This document shows, piece after piece, positions 34,735 to 44,842 of a stretch of DNA of 64,000 bases; position 1 is the stretch's first letter, and every line of letters starts with the position of its first letter. Location of the stretch: positions 1 through 64,000 of the forward strand of contig JAJEGH010000012.1 of the NCBI GenBank assembly GCA_022819985.1, given 5' to 3'. The notes beneath the pieces were generated by a model that had not been told where the DNA came from, did no database searches, and saw only the letters and a list, made by a program, of their open reading frames with translations. Source of the DNA: Alphaproteobacteria bacterium (GTDB taxonomy: Bacteria > Pseudomonadota > Alphaproteobacteria > Bin65). A program made the translations under genes and the position numbers.

Positions 34735-35922
34735 TTATCGGAGCGTTCCGGCAAAGGCGCGGATATCGGCCAGCAGCAAATCCGGGGCCTCCATGGCGGC
34801 GAAGTGGCCGCCGCGCGGCATGTCGGTCCAGTGGACGACATCGAACGCCTTCTCGACATAGGGCCGCGGCGGGAAGGGGATGATCTCGCGCGGGAAATTC
34901 GCAATGCCGGTCGGCACGGCGACACGGCTGCCCGGCGGCAGCAGCGAATCGCCGTCCTGCCCGTAGCCGTAGTAGGTCCAGGACGCGCTGCCGAAGGCGT
35001 CGTTCACGATATAGAGCATCAAGTTGGTGAGCAGCCGTTCGCGGCCGATGACCCGGTCCAGGCTGGCCTGCTGCCCGTCGATCCAGGTGCGGAACTTCTC
35101 GCCGATCCAGGCGGCGACGCCGACCGGGCTGTCCAGCATGGCGTAGGCGAGCGCCTCCGGCTTGGTCGCCTGGACGTGGAAATAGCCGCCCTCCTTCAGG
35201 CGCCAACGTTCGCCCTTGCGCCGCCACTTGTCCTCTTCGGCGTTCTGCGGCGGCACTGGCTCGATGCCGCCGCCTTCCCGTTCCTGCGACGGGCGCACGC
35301 CGAACATGTTGAGGTGGACCGCGCCGCACCGGCCTCCGTCGTTCCGTTCCGCGTGGTCGTGGCCGATCCAGCCGCAGATCACGCTGCCCCAGTCGCCGCC
35401 TTGGGCGATGTAGCCGTCATAGCCCAAGACATCGCCCATCAGCGCCGCGATATGCCCGGCCATGCGCCGCGGGCCGATCGGCGCCGGCGGCTTGTCCGAA
35501 AAGGCGTAGCCGGGCAGCGACGGCGCCACGACATGGAAGGCCGGGGCCTCCGGCGCGCCGTGGGCGGCGGGGTCGGTCAACGGCCCGAACAGGTCCTCGA
35601 ACTCGATGAAGGAGCCGGGCCAGCCATGGACCAGCAGCAGGGGCGTCGCGTCCGGCCGCGGCGAGCGGCAATGGACATAGTGCAGCGCCAGTCCGCCGGT
35701 ATCCGCCTTGAAATGCGGCAGCGCGTTGAGACGGGCCTCGACCCTGCGCCAGTCGTACTCCTCGACCCAGTAGCGGCAGAAATCGCGCAGCCAGTCCGGG
35801 TCCGGCCCCAGTGCCCAGCCGCTGTCGACCTTTTCGTCCGGCCACGGGAATTCGCGGACCCGCTGCAGGATGCGGTCGAGCTTCTCCTGCGGCACATCGA
35901 TCGCAAAGGGCGTCGGGTTCAT
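34735..35922 (-). CDS. Epoxide hydrolase (EHN-domain alpha/beta hydrolase)
   Basis: 395 residues. The N-terminal EHN region (FAIDVPQEKLDRILQRV... WRRVEARLNALPHF) is followed by an alpha/beta-hydrolase core with HGWPGSFIEFEDL (oxyanion hole), the nucleophile D177 in QGGDWGSVI, and the catalytic His in PRGGHFAAMEAPDLL near the C-terminus. Microsomal-type epoxide hydrolases open epoxides to diols by way of a covalent ester to this Asp. The ATG at 35922 gives MNPTPFAIDVP, the standard EHN start. It lies 141 bp upstream of the transporter operon on the same strand and may be read through into it. Confidence 0.87.
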   Translation of the reverse strand: MNPTPFAIDVPQEKLDRILQRVREFPWPDEKVDSGWALGPDPDWLRDFCRYWVEEYDWRRVEARLNALPHFKADTGGLALHYVHCRSPRPDATPLLLVHGWPGSFIEFEDLFGPLTDPAAHGAPEAPAFHVVAPSLPGYAFSDKPPAPIGPRRMAGHIAALMGDVLGYDGYIAQGGDWGSVICGWIGHDHAERNDGGRCGAVHLNMFGVRPSQEREGGGIEPVPPQNAEEDKWRRKGERWRLKEGGYFHVQATKPEALAYAMLDSPVGVAAWIGEKFRTWIDGQQASLDRVIGRERLLTNLMLYIVNDAFGSASWTYYGYGQDGDSLLPPGSRVAVPTGIANFPREIIPFPPRPYVEKAFDVVHWTDMPRGGHFAAMEAPDLLLADIRAFAGTLR

Positions 35923-36038
35923 GGGCTTGCCATCCTTAATTGGCCAGAAGCCGCAGAACCTATCGCGCCGCGGCCGTAGGCAACCAGCCCGAATCTCCGG
36001 CCGATGTCGCTTCCGGCGTCCGTTCGTCGAAACGGCGC

Positions 36039-37103
36039 CTAGCGCTGGAGGATGTCGCTGACTTCCTTCAGCTGGGTCCGGGCGCGCAGGAGGAAGAAGC
36101 CCTGGGCGGCCAGGTGGTTGGGCTGGATCATGCCGTCGGGCGCGCCGTTGCGCACGATGAGCGGCTGCAGTTCGGCGGCGCGGCGCAGGCTTTCCATCAT
36201 GTTGGCCCACACCTTCTGCGCCTGCTTCTCGGCCAGAATGCCGGCGAAGTCGGCGCCGAGTTCGCGCAGGATCATGTAGTAGCCATAGACCCGGCCCTTG
36301 GTGCGGTAGAACAGGTCGTCGGAGCGGGTATCGAAGACGATGCCGCCGAATTGCTCGACCCGCTTGGCGATGCGCGCGGAATCCGAGCCGATGTCCGCGT
36401 TCACCCGGTCGATCAGGGTCTGCAGATTGTCGGCCCGCCGCTCGAAGGTCGCCGCCCCGGCGGCGAGGCGCGCGTTGTAGCGCAGCAGGGAGCGCATGGC
36501 GGCGCGGTACTGCGCCTCGGTCGAGGAGGTCGGCAGCAGGCTGACGCTGATGTCCCAGACCCAGGTGTAGGGCGAATAACGCAGCTTGCCCATGGCGTCC
36601 TCGAGGTCCTTGTCGACCGCGCTGGAGCCGCGGGTGCGGCCGATCTTGTCGGCCATTTCGATGGCGAAGCGGCCGAGCGCGTCGCGGATGCCGACCTGGA
36701 AATTGGGCAGGTTGTCGAGCGCCCAGGAGGGATAGATGAAGGGATCGTTGGGCGTCCAGGCGTGGTCGACGGTCTCGCGCTGGATCAGCGCCGCCGCCAT
36801 GGCAACCGCTCGGCTGGCGCCCTTCTCCGCCGGTGCCGTCATCGCGGTGTCGTCGCCGATGCGGTGCATCACGGCCATGCCGACCGGATAGTAAAGCAGG
36901 ACGACCGCGAGCAGCCCGTAGAGCGCCCGGCGGGCGATGCGCCAGCGCGGGCGGCGTGGCGGCGGCGCGAGCCCGTCCGGCGACTTCAGGGCCTTGCGCC
37001 GACGCCGGAACAACCGCCGGAACGCGCCCGGCCGTTTCGTCTCTCCGGCCCTGCCGTGCGGCCGGCCAGGGTCATCGAACAGCGGATCTGCCTTGCGGGC
37101 CAT
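36039..37103 (-). CDS. DUF2333 family membrane-anchored protein
   Basis: 354 residues. A basic cytoplasmic N-terminus of about 55 residues (FRRLFRRRRK) precedes one membrane segment (ALYGLLAVVLLYYPVGMAV). The rest, probably periplasmic, is helical and holds the family stretch VDHAWTPNDPFIYPSWALDNLPNFQ and YSPYTWVWD. DUF2333 proteins are found in many proteobacteria with no assigned role known to me. Of two close starts, the ATG at 37103 is preferred over a TTG two codons earlier. It follows trpS on the same strand. Confidence 0.8.
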   Translation of the reverse strand: MARKADPLFDDPGRPHGRAGETKRPGAFRRLFRRRRKALKSPDGLAPPPRRPRWRIARRALYGLLAVVLLYYPVGMAVMHRIGDDTAMTAPAEKGASRAVAMAAALIQRETVDHAWTPNDPFIYPSWALDNLPNFQVGIRDALGRFAIEMADKIGRTRGSSAVDKDLEDAMGKLRYSPYTWVWDISVSLLPTSSTEAQYRAAMRSLLRYNARLAAGAATFERRADNLQTLIDRVNADIGSDSARIAKRVEQFGGIVFDTRSDDLFYRTKGRVYGYYMILRELGADFAGILAEKQAQKVWANMMESLRRAAELQPLIVRNGAPDGMIQPNHLAAQGFFLLRARTQLKEVSDILQR

Positions 37104-37173
37104 CGGCAAGAGATGGGGGACGGCGGCGGCGGCAACAAGGGTCGGCGCCCGAGCGATTCGGCCGGCGCTGTGG

Positions 37174-38205
37174 TCAAGCCTTCAGGAAACCGACGATCCG
37201 GTAGGTTTCCGCGAGAATCGGGTCGGCGATGGCGCGCGCCTTGTCCGCGCCGCCCGCGAGCACCCGGTCGATCTCCGCCGGGTCGCCGAGCAGCCGGCGC
37301 ATTTCGGCGTTGATCGCGCCGAGCCGGTCGACGGCAAGGTCGGCGAGCGCCGGCTTGAAGCGGCCGAAGCCCTGGCCCTCGAATTCGCCGAGCACGTCGG
37401 CGACCGGCCGGTCGGCGAGCGTGGCGAAGATGCGCACGAGATTGAAGGCTTCGGGCCGCGCCGCCTCGGCCTCGGGCGTCACCTGCCCGTCCGCGCCGAC
37501 GACCTCCGGGCCGGGCAGCGGTTCCGGATCGGTCTTCGCCTTGCGGATCTTGAGCGCGATGGCGTCGGAGTCGTCGGTCATGTTGATGCGGCTCATGTCC
37601 GACGGGTCGGACTTCGACATCTTCTTTGTCGCGTCGCGCAGGCTCATCACCCGGGTGGCGCCGCCAAAGATCATCGCTTCGGGCGGCGGGAAGAACTCGA
37701 CCGAGAAGTCGTGATTGAACTTCTGGGCGACGTCGCGCATCAGCTCGACATGCTGCTTCTGGTCCTCGCCGACCGGCACATGGGTCGCATGGTAGAGCAG
37801 CACGTCGGCGGCCTGCAGCGCCGGATAGGCGTAGAGGCCGAGGGAGGCGTTTTCCCGGTCTCTGCCGGCCTTCTCCTTGAACTGGATCATCCGGTTCATC
37901 CAGCCGAGCCGGACGACGCAGTTGAAGATCCAGGCGAGCTGGGCATGGGCCGGCACGGCCGACTGGTGAAATACGACCGAGAGCTTCGGATCGATGCCCG
38001 AGGCGAGCAGGGCGGCGGTGACCTGGCGCGTCTGATCGGCGAGCTGCGCCGGATCCTGCCAGACCGTGACCGCGTGCAGGTCGACCATGCAATAGATGCA
38101 GTGGAAGCCCTCGTGCTGCAGCCGCGCCCAGTTGCGGATCGCGCCGAGATAGTTGCCGAGCGTGACCCCGCCAGAGGGCTGGATACCGGAAAAGATGCGT
38201 TTCAT
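37174..38205 (-). CDS. trpS: Tryptophanyl-tRNA synthetase
   Basis: 343-residue class I synthetase that charges tRNA-Trp. The HIGH-equivalent is in [22 protein letters not shown] and the second signature is [11 protein letters not shown]. The nucleotide-binding fold also shows [22 protein letters not shown], all well conserved. The ATG at 38205 gives the classic [12 protein letters not shown] start. It lies 66 bp downstream of murJ, an arrangement (glnD, murJ, trpS) frequent in alphaproteobacteria. Confidence 0.96.
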   Translation of the reverse strand: MKRIFSGIQPSGGVTLGNYLGAIRNWARLQHEGFHCIYCMVDLHAVTVWQDPAQLADQTRQVTAALLASGIDPKLSVVFHQSAVPAHAQLAWIFNCVVRLGWMNRMIQFKEKAGRDRENASLGLYAYPALQAADVLLYHATHVPVGEDQKQHVELMRDVAQKFNHDFSVEFFPPPEAMIFGGATRVMSLRDATKKMSKSDPSDMSRINMTDDSDAIALKIRKAKTDPEPLPGPEVVGADGQVTPEAEAARPEAFNLVRIFATLADRPVADVLGEFEGQGFGRFKPALADLAVDRLGAINAEMRRLLGDPAEIDRVLAGGADKARAIADPILAETYRIVGFLKA

Positions 38206-38270
38206 GGCGGAAAGCGGTTGGCGCGGGAGGGAAGACCGGTTCAGGACTAAGCCTATCCGCCCCGGCGCGG

Positions 38271-39860
38271 TCAAGGCCGCGGAATCGTCTCGCGGGTTTC
38301 CGGTTCGACCGTTTCGGAGCGGCGCATCATGCCCTTCATTTCGCCCACCGAGGCGGCGCGCAACAGCAGGCAGGCGGCGGTGTAGACCGCGGCCCCGCCG
38401 ATCACGACCGCCAGTATCGCCGGGACGCGCTGCCAGACGGTTCCGGAGAGCCACGGCCACAGCGAGTCGGCCGCCGGCCAGAGCAGGCCCGCCATGACCA
38501 GCGCTGCCAGGGTGAAACGCGGCAGCCGCCGGCGCAGCCGCTCATCGAGCGCAAGATGGCCGCGTTTCACGAGGAACCAGGCAAGCAGCCCGGCATTGAT
38601 CCAGGCGGCGATCGACGTGGCGATCGGGATGCCGAGATAGCCAACGCCGAGCGGCCAGACCAGCAGCGGCGACAGGACCATGTTCGCGACCATGGAAATC
38701 ACCGCGTAGACCATGGGGCTGCGCGTGTCCTGCCGGGCGAAAAAGCCGGGCGAAAGCACCTTGATGAGCACGAACGCCGGCAGGCCGGTGGCAAAGACGG
38801 CGAGCGCCCAGGCCGTGGCGGCGGCGGCATCCGGCGTGAACCTGCCGTATTGAAAGAGCACGGTGACGATCGGCAGCGCGACAACGACCAGGGCGGCGGT
38901 CGCCGGCAGAGTCAGCAGCATCGCCAGCTCGATCGCGCGGTTCTGGACCGAGTTTGCGTGCGCTTCGTCGTTTTGAAGGGTTCGCGCCAGCTCCGGCAGC
39001 AGGGCCGTGCCGATCGCGATGCCGACCAGGCCGAGCGGGAACTGGTACACCCGGTCGGCAAAGTGGATATAGGAGACGACGCCGGTCAGGAAGGTGCCGA
39101 TAATGGTGCCGACCAGGATGTTGATCTGGGTCATGCCGCCGCTGATCAGGCCGGGCACCATCAGTTTCAGCAGCCGTTTGACGGCCGGCGTCATGCGCGG
39201 CCGGCGCAGCCGCAGGCCGAGGCCGGCCCTTTGGCAGGCCCAGGCGAGCCAGACATACTGGCCGATACCGGCGACGGCGACGCCCCAGGCCAGCATGTGA
39301 GCCGGCGTTTCGAAGCGGTCGCGGGCGAACAGCAGGCCCAGGATGAGCACGACGTTGAGCAGGATCGGCGCGGCGGCGGCGGCGGCGAAGCGGTAGGTCG
39401 AATTGAGCATCCCGCTCATCATCGCGACGATCGCCATGCACAGCAGATAGGGAAGCGTCAGGCGGGTCAGCAGGACGGCGGTGTCGAACAGTTCCGGCCG
39501 TGCGGCGTGAAAACCGGGCGCAACGATCAGCAGCACCTGAGGCATGAAAATTTCGACGACGACCGTGAATATCGCCAGAACGATCACGAGAACGGAGAAC
39601 GCCTGATCGGCGAACAGCATCGCCTCGCGCCGGCCGTCGCGTTCGAGCCGCTTCGAGAACAGCGGCACGAAGGCCGCGGCGAAGGCTCCTTCGGCGGCCA
39701 GGCGGCGGAACATGTTGGGGAAGCGGAACGCAACGATGAACGCCTCGACCACCCCGACCGCGCCCAGATAGTGCGCCAGCAGGATATCGCGCACGAAGCC
39801 GAGGACGCGGCTCGCCAGAGTCCAGAACGCCACGATGGCGGAGGAGCGAAGCAGCTTCAC
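38271..39860 (-). CDS. murJ: Lipid II flippase MurJ
   Basis: 529-residue integral membrane protein of the MOP superfamily with about 14 membrane segments. It flips the lipid-linked peptidoglycan precursor across the inner membrane. The N-terminus [23 protein letters not shown] is typical, with the Arg residues that line the cavity; [13 protein letters not shown] and [21 protein letters not shown] follow. The start is a GTG that overlaps the PIN-toxin stop (GTGA), so MurJ synthesis is tied to translation of the upstream toxin. This is unusual for an essential gene. Confidence 0.95.
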   Translation of the reverse strand: MKLLRSSAIVAFWTLASRVLGFVRDILLAHYLGAVGVVEAFIVAFRFPNMFRRLAAEGAFAAAFVPLFSKRLERDGRREAMLFADQAFSVLVIVLAIFTVVVEIFMPQVLLIVAPGFHAARPELFDTAVLLTRLTLPYLLCMAIVAMMSGMLNSTYRFAAAAAAPILLNVVLILGLLFARDRFETPAHMLAWGVAVAGIGQYVWLAWACQRAGLGLRLRRPRMTPAVKRLLKLMVPGLISGGMTQINILVGTIIGTFLTGVVSYIHFADRVYQFPLGLVGIAIGTALLPELARTLQNDEAHANSVQNRAIELAMLLTLPATAALVVVALPIVTVLFQYGRFTPDAAAATAWALAVFATGLPAFVLIKVLSPGFFARQDTRSPMVYAVISMVANMVLSPLLVWPLGVGYLGIPIATSIAAWINAGLLAWFLVKRGHLALDERLRRRLPRFTLAALVMAGLLWPAADSLWPWLSGTVWQRVPAILAVVIGGAAVYTAACLLLRAASVGEMKGMMRRSETVEPETRETIPRP

Positions 39861-40459
39861 GAGCCGCCGGCCTGCAATGGTTCCGGCGTATAGCAGAGCA
39901 GCCGGGCGCCGGGCATCCCGTCAGCCGCAAGCTGGTCGATCAGGTCGAAATCGCGCCAGTTCGCCGTGAGCAGCGTGACGCCTGCGGTCCGGGCGCAAAG
40001 ATAGATGGCGGCGCCGGCCAGAAAGCGCCGGCGCGTTGCCCGGCCGCCACCCTGTAGCCGCGCCAGCACACCGGCGATGAGCCCCGCTGCCATCCAGCCC
40101 GAGGCCGGAAGGGAAACGGTTCGCCTGGTTTCGATCCGGTCGAGCAGGTCCCCGAGCGTCGCCCGGGATCGCACGGCATGGGAAGCGTCGGGCTCCATCG
40201 CGCCGAGCCCGAAGGCCAGTTCGGCGAGGCAAACCGTCGAATGGAGATGGCGGCGGCCCGGCAACAGGGCTTGCAGGGCAATCGGCATCCGCCCGTTCAG
40301 GGCATCGATATAGGCGCAGGTGTCAAGCATCACCGGCCCGGACAGGCTTGCAGCCGGAAAGAACGGAAGCGCCGAACGGTCCCTGAACCGAAGGGGCGTC
40401 CGGCGTTTCTCCGGCCGGATACGGCGCTGCCAGCGCGCCAGTTCGGCCGCGAGGGTCAC
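39857..40459 (-). CDS. PIN-domain toxin, translationally coupled to murJ
   Basis: 200-residue PIN (VapC-like) protein. It has D46 in VMLDTCAYIDAL, E80 in TVCLAELAFG and D170/D172 in TANWRDFDLI. The third acid, normally Asp before an I-A helix, appears to be Gly149 (LAGAAIYLCARTAG), so nuclease activity may be weakened. The 43-residue basic N-terminal extension is unusual, as PIN proteins normally start at the MLDT strand. The GTG start overlaps the antitoxin stop (GTGA), and the stop overlaps the murJ start in the same way. Confidence 0.75.
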   Translation of the reverse strand: MTLAAELARWQRRIRPEKRRTPLRFRDRSALPFFPAASLSGPVMLDTCAYIDALNGRMPIALQALLPGRRHLHSTVCLAELAFGLGAMEPDASHAVRSRATLGDLLDRIETRRTVSLPASGWMAAGLIAGVLARLQGGGRATRRRFLAGAAIYLCARTAGVTLLTANWRDFDLIDQLAADGMPGARLLCYTPEPLQAGGS

Positions 40460-40788
40460 AGATCGATCGTGAATTCCCGCGGCAACGAACCGCGCCGGGC
40501 GGCCAGCCAGGACCCGAATTTGTCCGGATCGGCCAGCGCCTCCAGCCCGGCGCGTACCAGATCCGAATCCCGGGCGATGCCGCTGGCCGCCCGGGCCCGT
40601 TCGTAAAGGACGTCGTCTATCCGCGCCGCGATCCGGCGATCTTTGGACGCCGTAGCGCCGTAGGCCGCACCTTCGTCGCGGAGGCCCGGATCATAGGCGG
40701 CATCCGCGGCATCATCGGAAACCGGCACGCCGACCGCCGTCAGCAGTTCGCGCAGCTGGGCCATTGTCATCGTGATCGTTTCAGCCAT
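40456..40788 (-). CDS. Putative antitoxin with C-terminal ribbon-helix-helix-like segment
   Basis: 110 residues. The N-terminal half (MAQLRELLTAVGVPVSDD) is not recognised. The C-terminal half reads DRRIAARIDDVLYERARAASGIARDSDLVRAGLEALADPDKF, a strand-helix-helix pattern as in ribbon-helix-helix antitoxins. The gene is followed at once by the PIN toxin with a GTGA overlap, the arrangement expected of an antitoxin-toxin pair. It is preceded by a promoter-like TTGACA in a short AT-rich gap after glnD. The assignment relies on context as well as sequence. Confidence 0.65.
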   Translation of the reverse strand: MAETITMTMAQLRELLTAVGVPVSDDAADAAYDPGLRDEGAAYGATASKDRRIAARIDDVLYERARAASGIARDSDLVRAGLEALADPDKFGSWLAARRGSLPREFTIDL

Positions 40789-40811
40789 GACGATCTCATC
40801 TTTCCAAGGCC

Positions 40812-40840
40812 GTTGTTACACAATTTCAATACTTTGTCAA
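40812..40840 (-). promoter_or_regulatory. Possible promoter of the antitoxin-PIN-murJ genes
   Basis: In the 57-bp gap between glnD and the antitoxin gene, a perfect TTGACA (40840 to 40835, minus strand) is followed by an AT-rich spacer and weak -10 candidates (TGTAAC or AACAAC). The low GC stands out sharply from both genes. Confidence 0.4.
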
Positions 40841-40845
40841 ACATT

Positions 40846-43623
40846 TTACGCCGCCGCAGATTCCAGCACTGCGCCAAGGGAGGCGAGCACGGCACGGCGC
40901 ACTTCTTCCTGCTTTTGCGCGTTGGCGATCTTCATTCCGAACACATCCTTGACGTAGAAGACGTCGACAACGCGTTCGCCATAGGTCGAAATCTTGGCGG
41001 TACCGATCTGCAGGCCGCACTCGGTCAACGCGCGAGTCACATCGTATAGCAGGCCCGGGCGGTCGCGGCCGTTGACCTCGATGACCGTGAAGAAGTTGCT
41101 CGCGGTGTTGTCGATCAGTACCCGCGGCGGCACCTCGAACACGTCGCGCGCGCGCTGCGGCAGCGATTCGCGGCCGGCCAGTTCGCGCCACGGCCGCGAT
41201 TCGCCGGTCAGGCTGTTTGCGATCCGCTTCTTCAGGCGTTCCAGATCGCGCGGATCCGAGATTGCTTTGCCGGCGGCGTTCTGGATCGTGAAAATGTCCA
41301 GCGCGTGGCCGTTGGCCAGGGTGAAGATGCGCGCCTCGACGATCGACGCGCCGAACAGCGCCATGGCGCCGGCAATCTGCGAAAACAGGCCGGGATGGTC
41401 GGGCGTGTAGACCGTGACTTCGGTGATCGAGCGCGTTTCGTCGATGCCGGTGTCGATGGTGATTTCGACGCCGCCGCGGTGGGCCTGCCGGACGATGGCG
41501 GCGTGACGCGCCTGGGTCGCGCTGTCGAGCGACAGCCAATAGGCGGTGTAGCCGAGATCCAGAAATTGCGCGACATCTTCCGTCGACCAGGTGTCGAGCC
41601 TGGCGGCGACCGCGTCCTTGGCCCGGGCCACCCGCACCTCGACGCCGTCGGCTTCGACGCTGCCGCTGAGCAATTCCTCGGTCCTGTAATACAATTCGCG
41701 CAGCAGCGCCGCCTTCCAGCCGTTCCAGACGGCCGGGCCCGTGGCGCGCATATCGGCGACGGTGAGCACCAGCAGGAGACGCAGCCGCTCCGGCGACTGG
41801 CAGTGGTCGGCAAAATCCCGGATCGTTTTCGGATCGTCGATATCGCGCTTCTGCGCCGTATTGCTCATCGTCAGGTGGTAGCGGACGAGCCAGGACACGG
41901 TTTCCGTTTCCTCGCTGTCGAGGCCGAGGCGGGGGCACAGTTCCATCGCCAGTTCTGCGCCCAGCACGGAGTGATCGCCGCCGCGCCCCTTGGCGATATC
42001 GTGCAGCAGAACGGCTACATAGAGCGCGCGGCGCGATGCAATCTTGTGGACGATTTCGGTCGCCAGCGGATGGTCTTCGGCGAGATCGCCGGTCTCGATC
42101 CGGTGCAGCAGGCCGATCGCCCGGATCGTATGCTCGTCGACCGTGAAGACATGATACATGTCGTGCTGCATTTGTGCGACGACCCGGCCGAAATCCGGCA
42201 GGAAGCGGCCGAGAACCCCGGCTTCGTTCAACCGCTTCAGCGTTTCGGCCGGATCGTTCCGCGATGTCAGCATGGCGAGAAAGCTGGCATTGGCCGCCGG
42301 GTCCTGGCGGATCGCATTGTCGATCGATTTCAGCGAATGCGTGACCTGCCGCAGCGCCGCCGGATGAATGTCCAGCCTGTGCTCCTGGGCCGTCTCGAAC
42401 AGCCGCAGCATGTTTACCGGATCCTGCCGGAAGACCTCGCCGTGCTTCGTGTTCAGCCGGCCCGACCGGGCGAAGAAATCGCCGAACTCCCGCTCGCCGC
42501 CCAGCCGTCCGGGCAGGCGGACCCAGGGCCGCCGCTTGGTCTCGTCCTCCAGCGCCGCGCAAAAGATCCGGGTCAGGTCGCCAACGTCCTTGGCGGCCAG
42601 ATAGTAGTGGCGCATGAAGCGTTCGACGCCGCGCTGGCTTTTCCGGTCGCCATAGCCCATCAGCCGGGCGATTTCGGGCTGGACGTCGAAGGTCAGGCGC
42701 TCTTCGGGCCTGCCGGACAGATAATGCAGATGGCAGCGGACCGTGGTCAGGAAGGCATGCGCCCGGCGGAACATTCCCGATTCGTGATCCGAGAAAACAT
42801 TGCGTTCGACCAGGTCGCCGACCGTATCGACCCGGTAGAGATTCTTGGCGATCCAGAACAGCGTATGGAGATCGCGCAGCCCACCCTTGCCCTCTTTGAT
42901 ATTCGGCTCCAGGACATAACGGCTGTCGCCCATCTTCGCATGCCGCTCGTCCCGTTCGGCAAGCTTCTGGGTGACGAAGCCGTTGTCACCCTCGGCGGCG
43001 GTGAAGTCGCGGAATTTCTGGCGCAGGCCGCGATAGAGCCCGGCATCGCCCCACAGGTATCGCGCCTCCAGAAGCGCGGTCCGGATCGTCAGATCGGACC
43101 GGGCCAGCCGGATGCACTCGTCAGTCGACCGGGTGGCATGCCCGACCTTCAGGCCGAGGTCCCACAGGGTATAGAGCAGGAATTCGACAATCTGCTCCGC
43201 GTGGGGCGTGAGCTTCCAGTGCGAGAGGAACAGCAAATCGACATCCGACTGAGGCGCCAGTTCGCCCCGGCCGTAACCGCCGACGGCGACGATCGACTGT
43301 TTCTCGCCCTCCGTCGGGTTTGCTACGGGATAAACCCGTTCGTATGCGAAATCGTAGATGACGCGGACGATCTGGTCGATCAGGAAACAGTGAGCCTGGA
43401 CGCATTGATGGCCGCGCAACGCGGTATCGGTCTCCCGGTCGAAACGTTGGCGGATTTCCTGTCGCCCGGCTTCCAGCGCCGCTTTGAGCACGCCGAGAGC
43501 GGGCGCGCGCAGGGTCGATGGATCGCCGGCCTTTTCGGCAACGGCGTCGAGCCGCTCGACCAGTTCGCGCCGATCGACGATCCGGCGTTGATTGGCGATC
43601 GGTGCTGCGCTCGAAAATTCCAT
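40846..43623 (-). CDS. glnD: PII uridylyltransferase / uridylyl-removing enzyme
   Basis: 925-residue nitrogen sensor that adds or removes UMP on PII proteins according to glutamine level. The nucleotidyltransferase motif is in GGYGRGELAPQSDVDLLFLS. The HD domain for UMP removal has HTIRAIGLLHRI and LLHDIAKGRGGDHS. Two C-terminal ACT domains start at TVYTPDHPGLFSQIAGAMAL and VNGRDRPGLLYDVTRAL; they bind glutamine. The ATG at 43623 gives MEFSSAAPIA; the 25 codons upstream look non-coding. Confidence 0.96.
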   Translation of the reverse strand: MEFSSAAPIANQRRIVDRRELVERLDAVAEKAGDPSTLRAPALGVLKAALEAGRQEIRQRFDRETDTALRGHQCVQAHCFLIDQIVRVIYDFAYERVYPVANPTEGEKQSIVAVGGYGRGELAPQSDVDLLFLSHWKLTPHAEQIVEFLLYTLWDLGLKVGHATRSTDECIRLARSDLTIRTALLEARYLWGDAGLYRGLRQKFRDFTAAEGDNGFVTQKLAERDERHAKMGDSRYVLEPNIKEGKGGLRDLHTLFWIAKNLYRVDTVGDLVERNVFSDHESGMFRRAHAFLTTVRCHLHYLSGRPEERLTFDVQPEIARLMGYGDRKSQRGVERFMRHYYLAAKDVGDLTRIFCAALEDETKRRPWVRLPGRLGGEREFGDFFARSGRLNTKHGEVFRQDPVNMLRLFETAQEHRLDIHPAALRQVTHSLKSIDNAIRQDPAANASFLAMLTSRNDPAETLKRLNEAGVLGRFLPDFGRVVAQMQHDMYHVFTVDEHTIRAIGLLHRIETGDLAEDHPLATEIVHKIASRRALYVAVLLHDIAKGRGGDHSVLGAELAMELCPRLGLDSEETETVSWLVRYHLTMSNTAQKRDIDDPKTIRDFADHCQSPERLRLLLVLTVADMRATGPAVWNGWKAALLRELYYRTEELLSGSVEADGVEVRVARAKDAVAARLDTWSTEDVAQFLDLGYTAYWLSLDSATQARHAAIVRQAHRGGVEITIDTGIDETRSITEVTVYTPDHPGLFSQIAGAMALFGASIVEARIFTLANGHALDIFTIQNAAGKAISDPRDLERLKKRIANSLTGESRPWRELAGRESLPQRARDVFEVPPRVLIDNTASNFFTVIEVNGRDRPGLLYDVTRALTECGLQIGTAKISTYGERVVDVFYVKDVFGMKIANAQKQEEVRRAVLASLGAVLESAAA

Positions 43624-43831
43624 GACTCGATCGGTCCGCTTCGGCAGCCGGGCGATTCCGCGGAAGCGCCGGCGGCATGCCGCCGGGCCCGCGCACAAAC
43701 TTCGTATAATCTATGACCGCACGGGAAACAGGCCAGCCGCCGGATCGGTACCGGACGATCGATAGTCGCCGGGCGGTTCGCCGGCGCCGGCGCGACGTTG
43801 CGGCACAGGCGGGAACATGCAGGAGCCGTCC

Positions 43832-44842
43832 ATGCGCCGCCATATCCTGCTCAAGCCACCGAACACCGATGAGCAAACCATGACGAGCCTGTCCCGTGCC
43901 GGAATCGTCGGCGTTCTCGCCGCCGTTGCCGCTGCCGTCATCTATCTTGCCGTTTTCTCCGGCGGATCGCGCGGGCCGGCGGGGGGCGGCGCCAACGGCC
44001 AGGCCCGCGCCGAAAAGCTCTTTTCCGGGCTGATAAACTCGGAACGGTTCTCGGCGTCGGGCGGCTCCGTCGGCTGGGAAAGCGCCGAGCTGCTGGACGG
44101 CGGGGGCGTTCTCATCCGCAAGCTCAGGATCGAGGGAACGGATTGGGACGGCCGGCCCACGACGCTCGCGGCTGACGAGATGCGCGTTCGCCGGATCGAT
44201 TGGGACAATGTCGGTATGTCGCCCTACGGCGATGTTGAGATTCGCGGACTCACCGCCGCCAACGGCAGGATCGCCGCCTTCGCGGCGGCAACCGGCACGA
44301 CGGAATTCATCGCCGATCTGAAGGCGCGCTGGGACTGGAAGCCCGACACGAGGATGGCGGAACTCGAGACCTTCGACCTGACCGTGCGGGAGTTGGGTAC
44401 GCTGAGCCTGCTTGCGCAGCTTCACGACGTGGATCTGGCCGCGCTGCAGGAGATGCAAACGGGCGGTGAAATCGATCCCGCCCTTGCCCTGGGCCTGATG
44501 GCCGGCGCGAAGATCGGCGGGTTCGAAATCGCTTTCGCAGACCACGGCGCGATCGACAAGCTGGCCGCGAAGCGGGCCGAGCAGACCGGTCTGACCGAAA
44601 AACAGGTCATAGACCGTGCCGTTGCGGGGCTGGCGGCGCAGAAGGCCCATCAGCCCCTCGACATTGTCCGGCAAGCCTTTGACGCCCTGATCGCATTCGT
44701 CGGGAACCGGGGTACGATCGCCCTCAAAGCGGCGCCGAAAAGGCCGGTGCCGCTGCTGCGCCTGGCGCTGACCGGCCGGGCCGGCCCGGCCGGGATCGAC
44801 CGGCTGGCGCGGGACCTGGGCCTCTCCGTCGAAGCGCGTTAG
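43832..44842 (+). CDS. Membrane-anchored protein of unknown function
   Basis: 336 residues. One hydrophobic segment near the N-terminus (AGIVGVLAAVAAAVIYLAVF) anchors the protein; a short Gly-rich linker and a large beta/alpha domain facing the periplasm follow. Repeated strand patterns (VLIRKLRIEGTDWDG, DEMRVRRIDWDN, DVEIRGLTA) recall the beta-strand repeats of DUF945/AsmA-like outer-membrane biogenesis proteins, but this is only resemblance. AGGAG lies six bases before the ATG at 43832; ATGs at 43817 and 43880 are alternatives. It is on the strand opposite to glnD and mutS, between them. Confidence 0.6.
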   Translation: MRRHILLKPPNTDEQTMTSLSRAGIVGVLAAVAAAVIYLAVFSGGSRGPAGGGANGQARAEKLFSGLINSERFSASGGSVGWESAELLDGGGVLIRKLRIEGTDWDGRPTTLAADEMRVRRIDWDNVGMSPYGDVEIRGLTAANGRIAAFAAATGTTEFIADLKARWDWKPDTRMAELETFDLTVRELGTLSLLAQLHDVDLAALQEMQTGGEIDPALALGLMAGAKIGGFEIAFADHGAIDKLAAKRAEQTGLTEKQVIDRAVAGLAAQKAHQPLDIVRQAFDALIAFVGNRGTIALKAAPKRPVPLLRLALTGRAGPAGIDRLARDLGLSVEAR

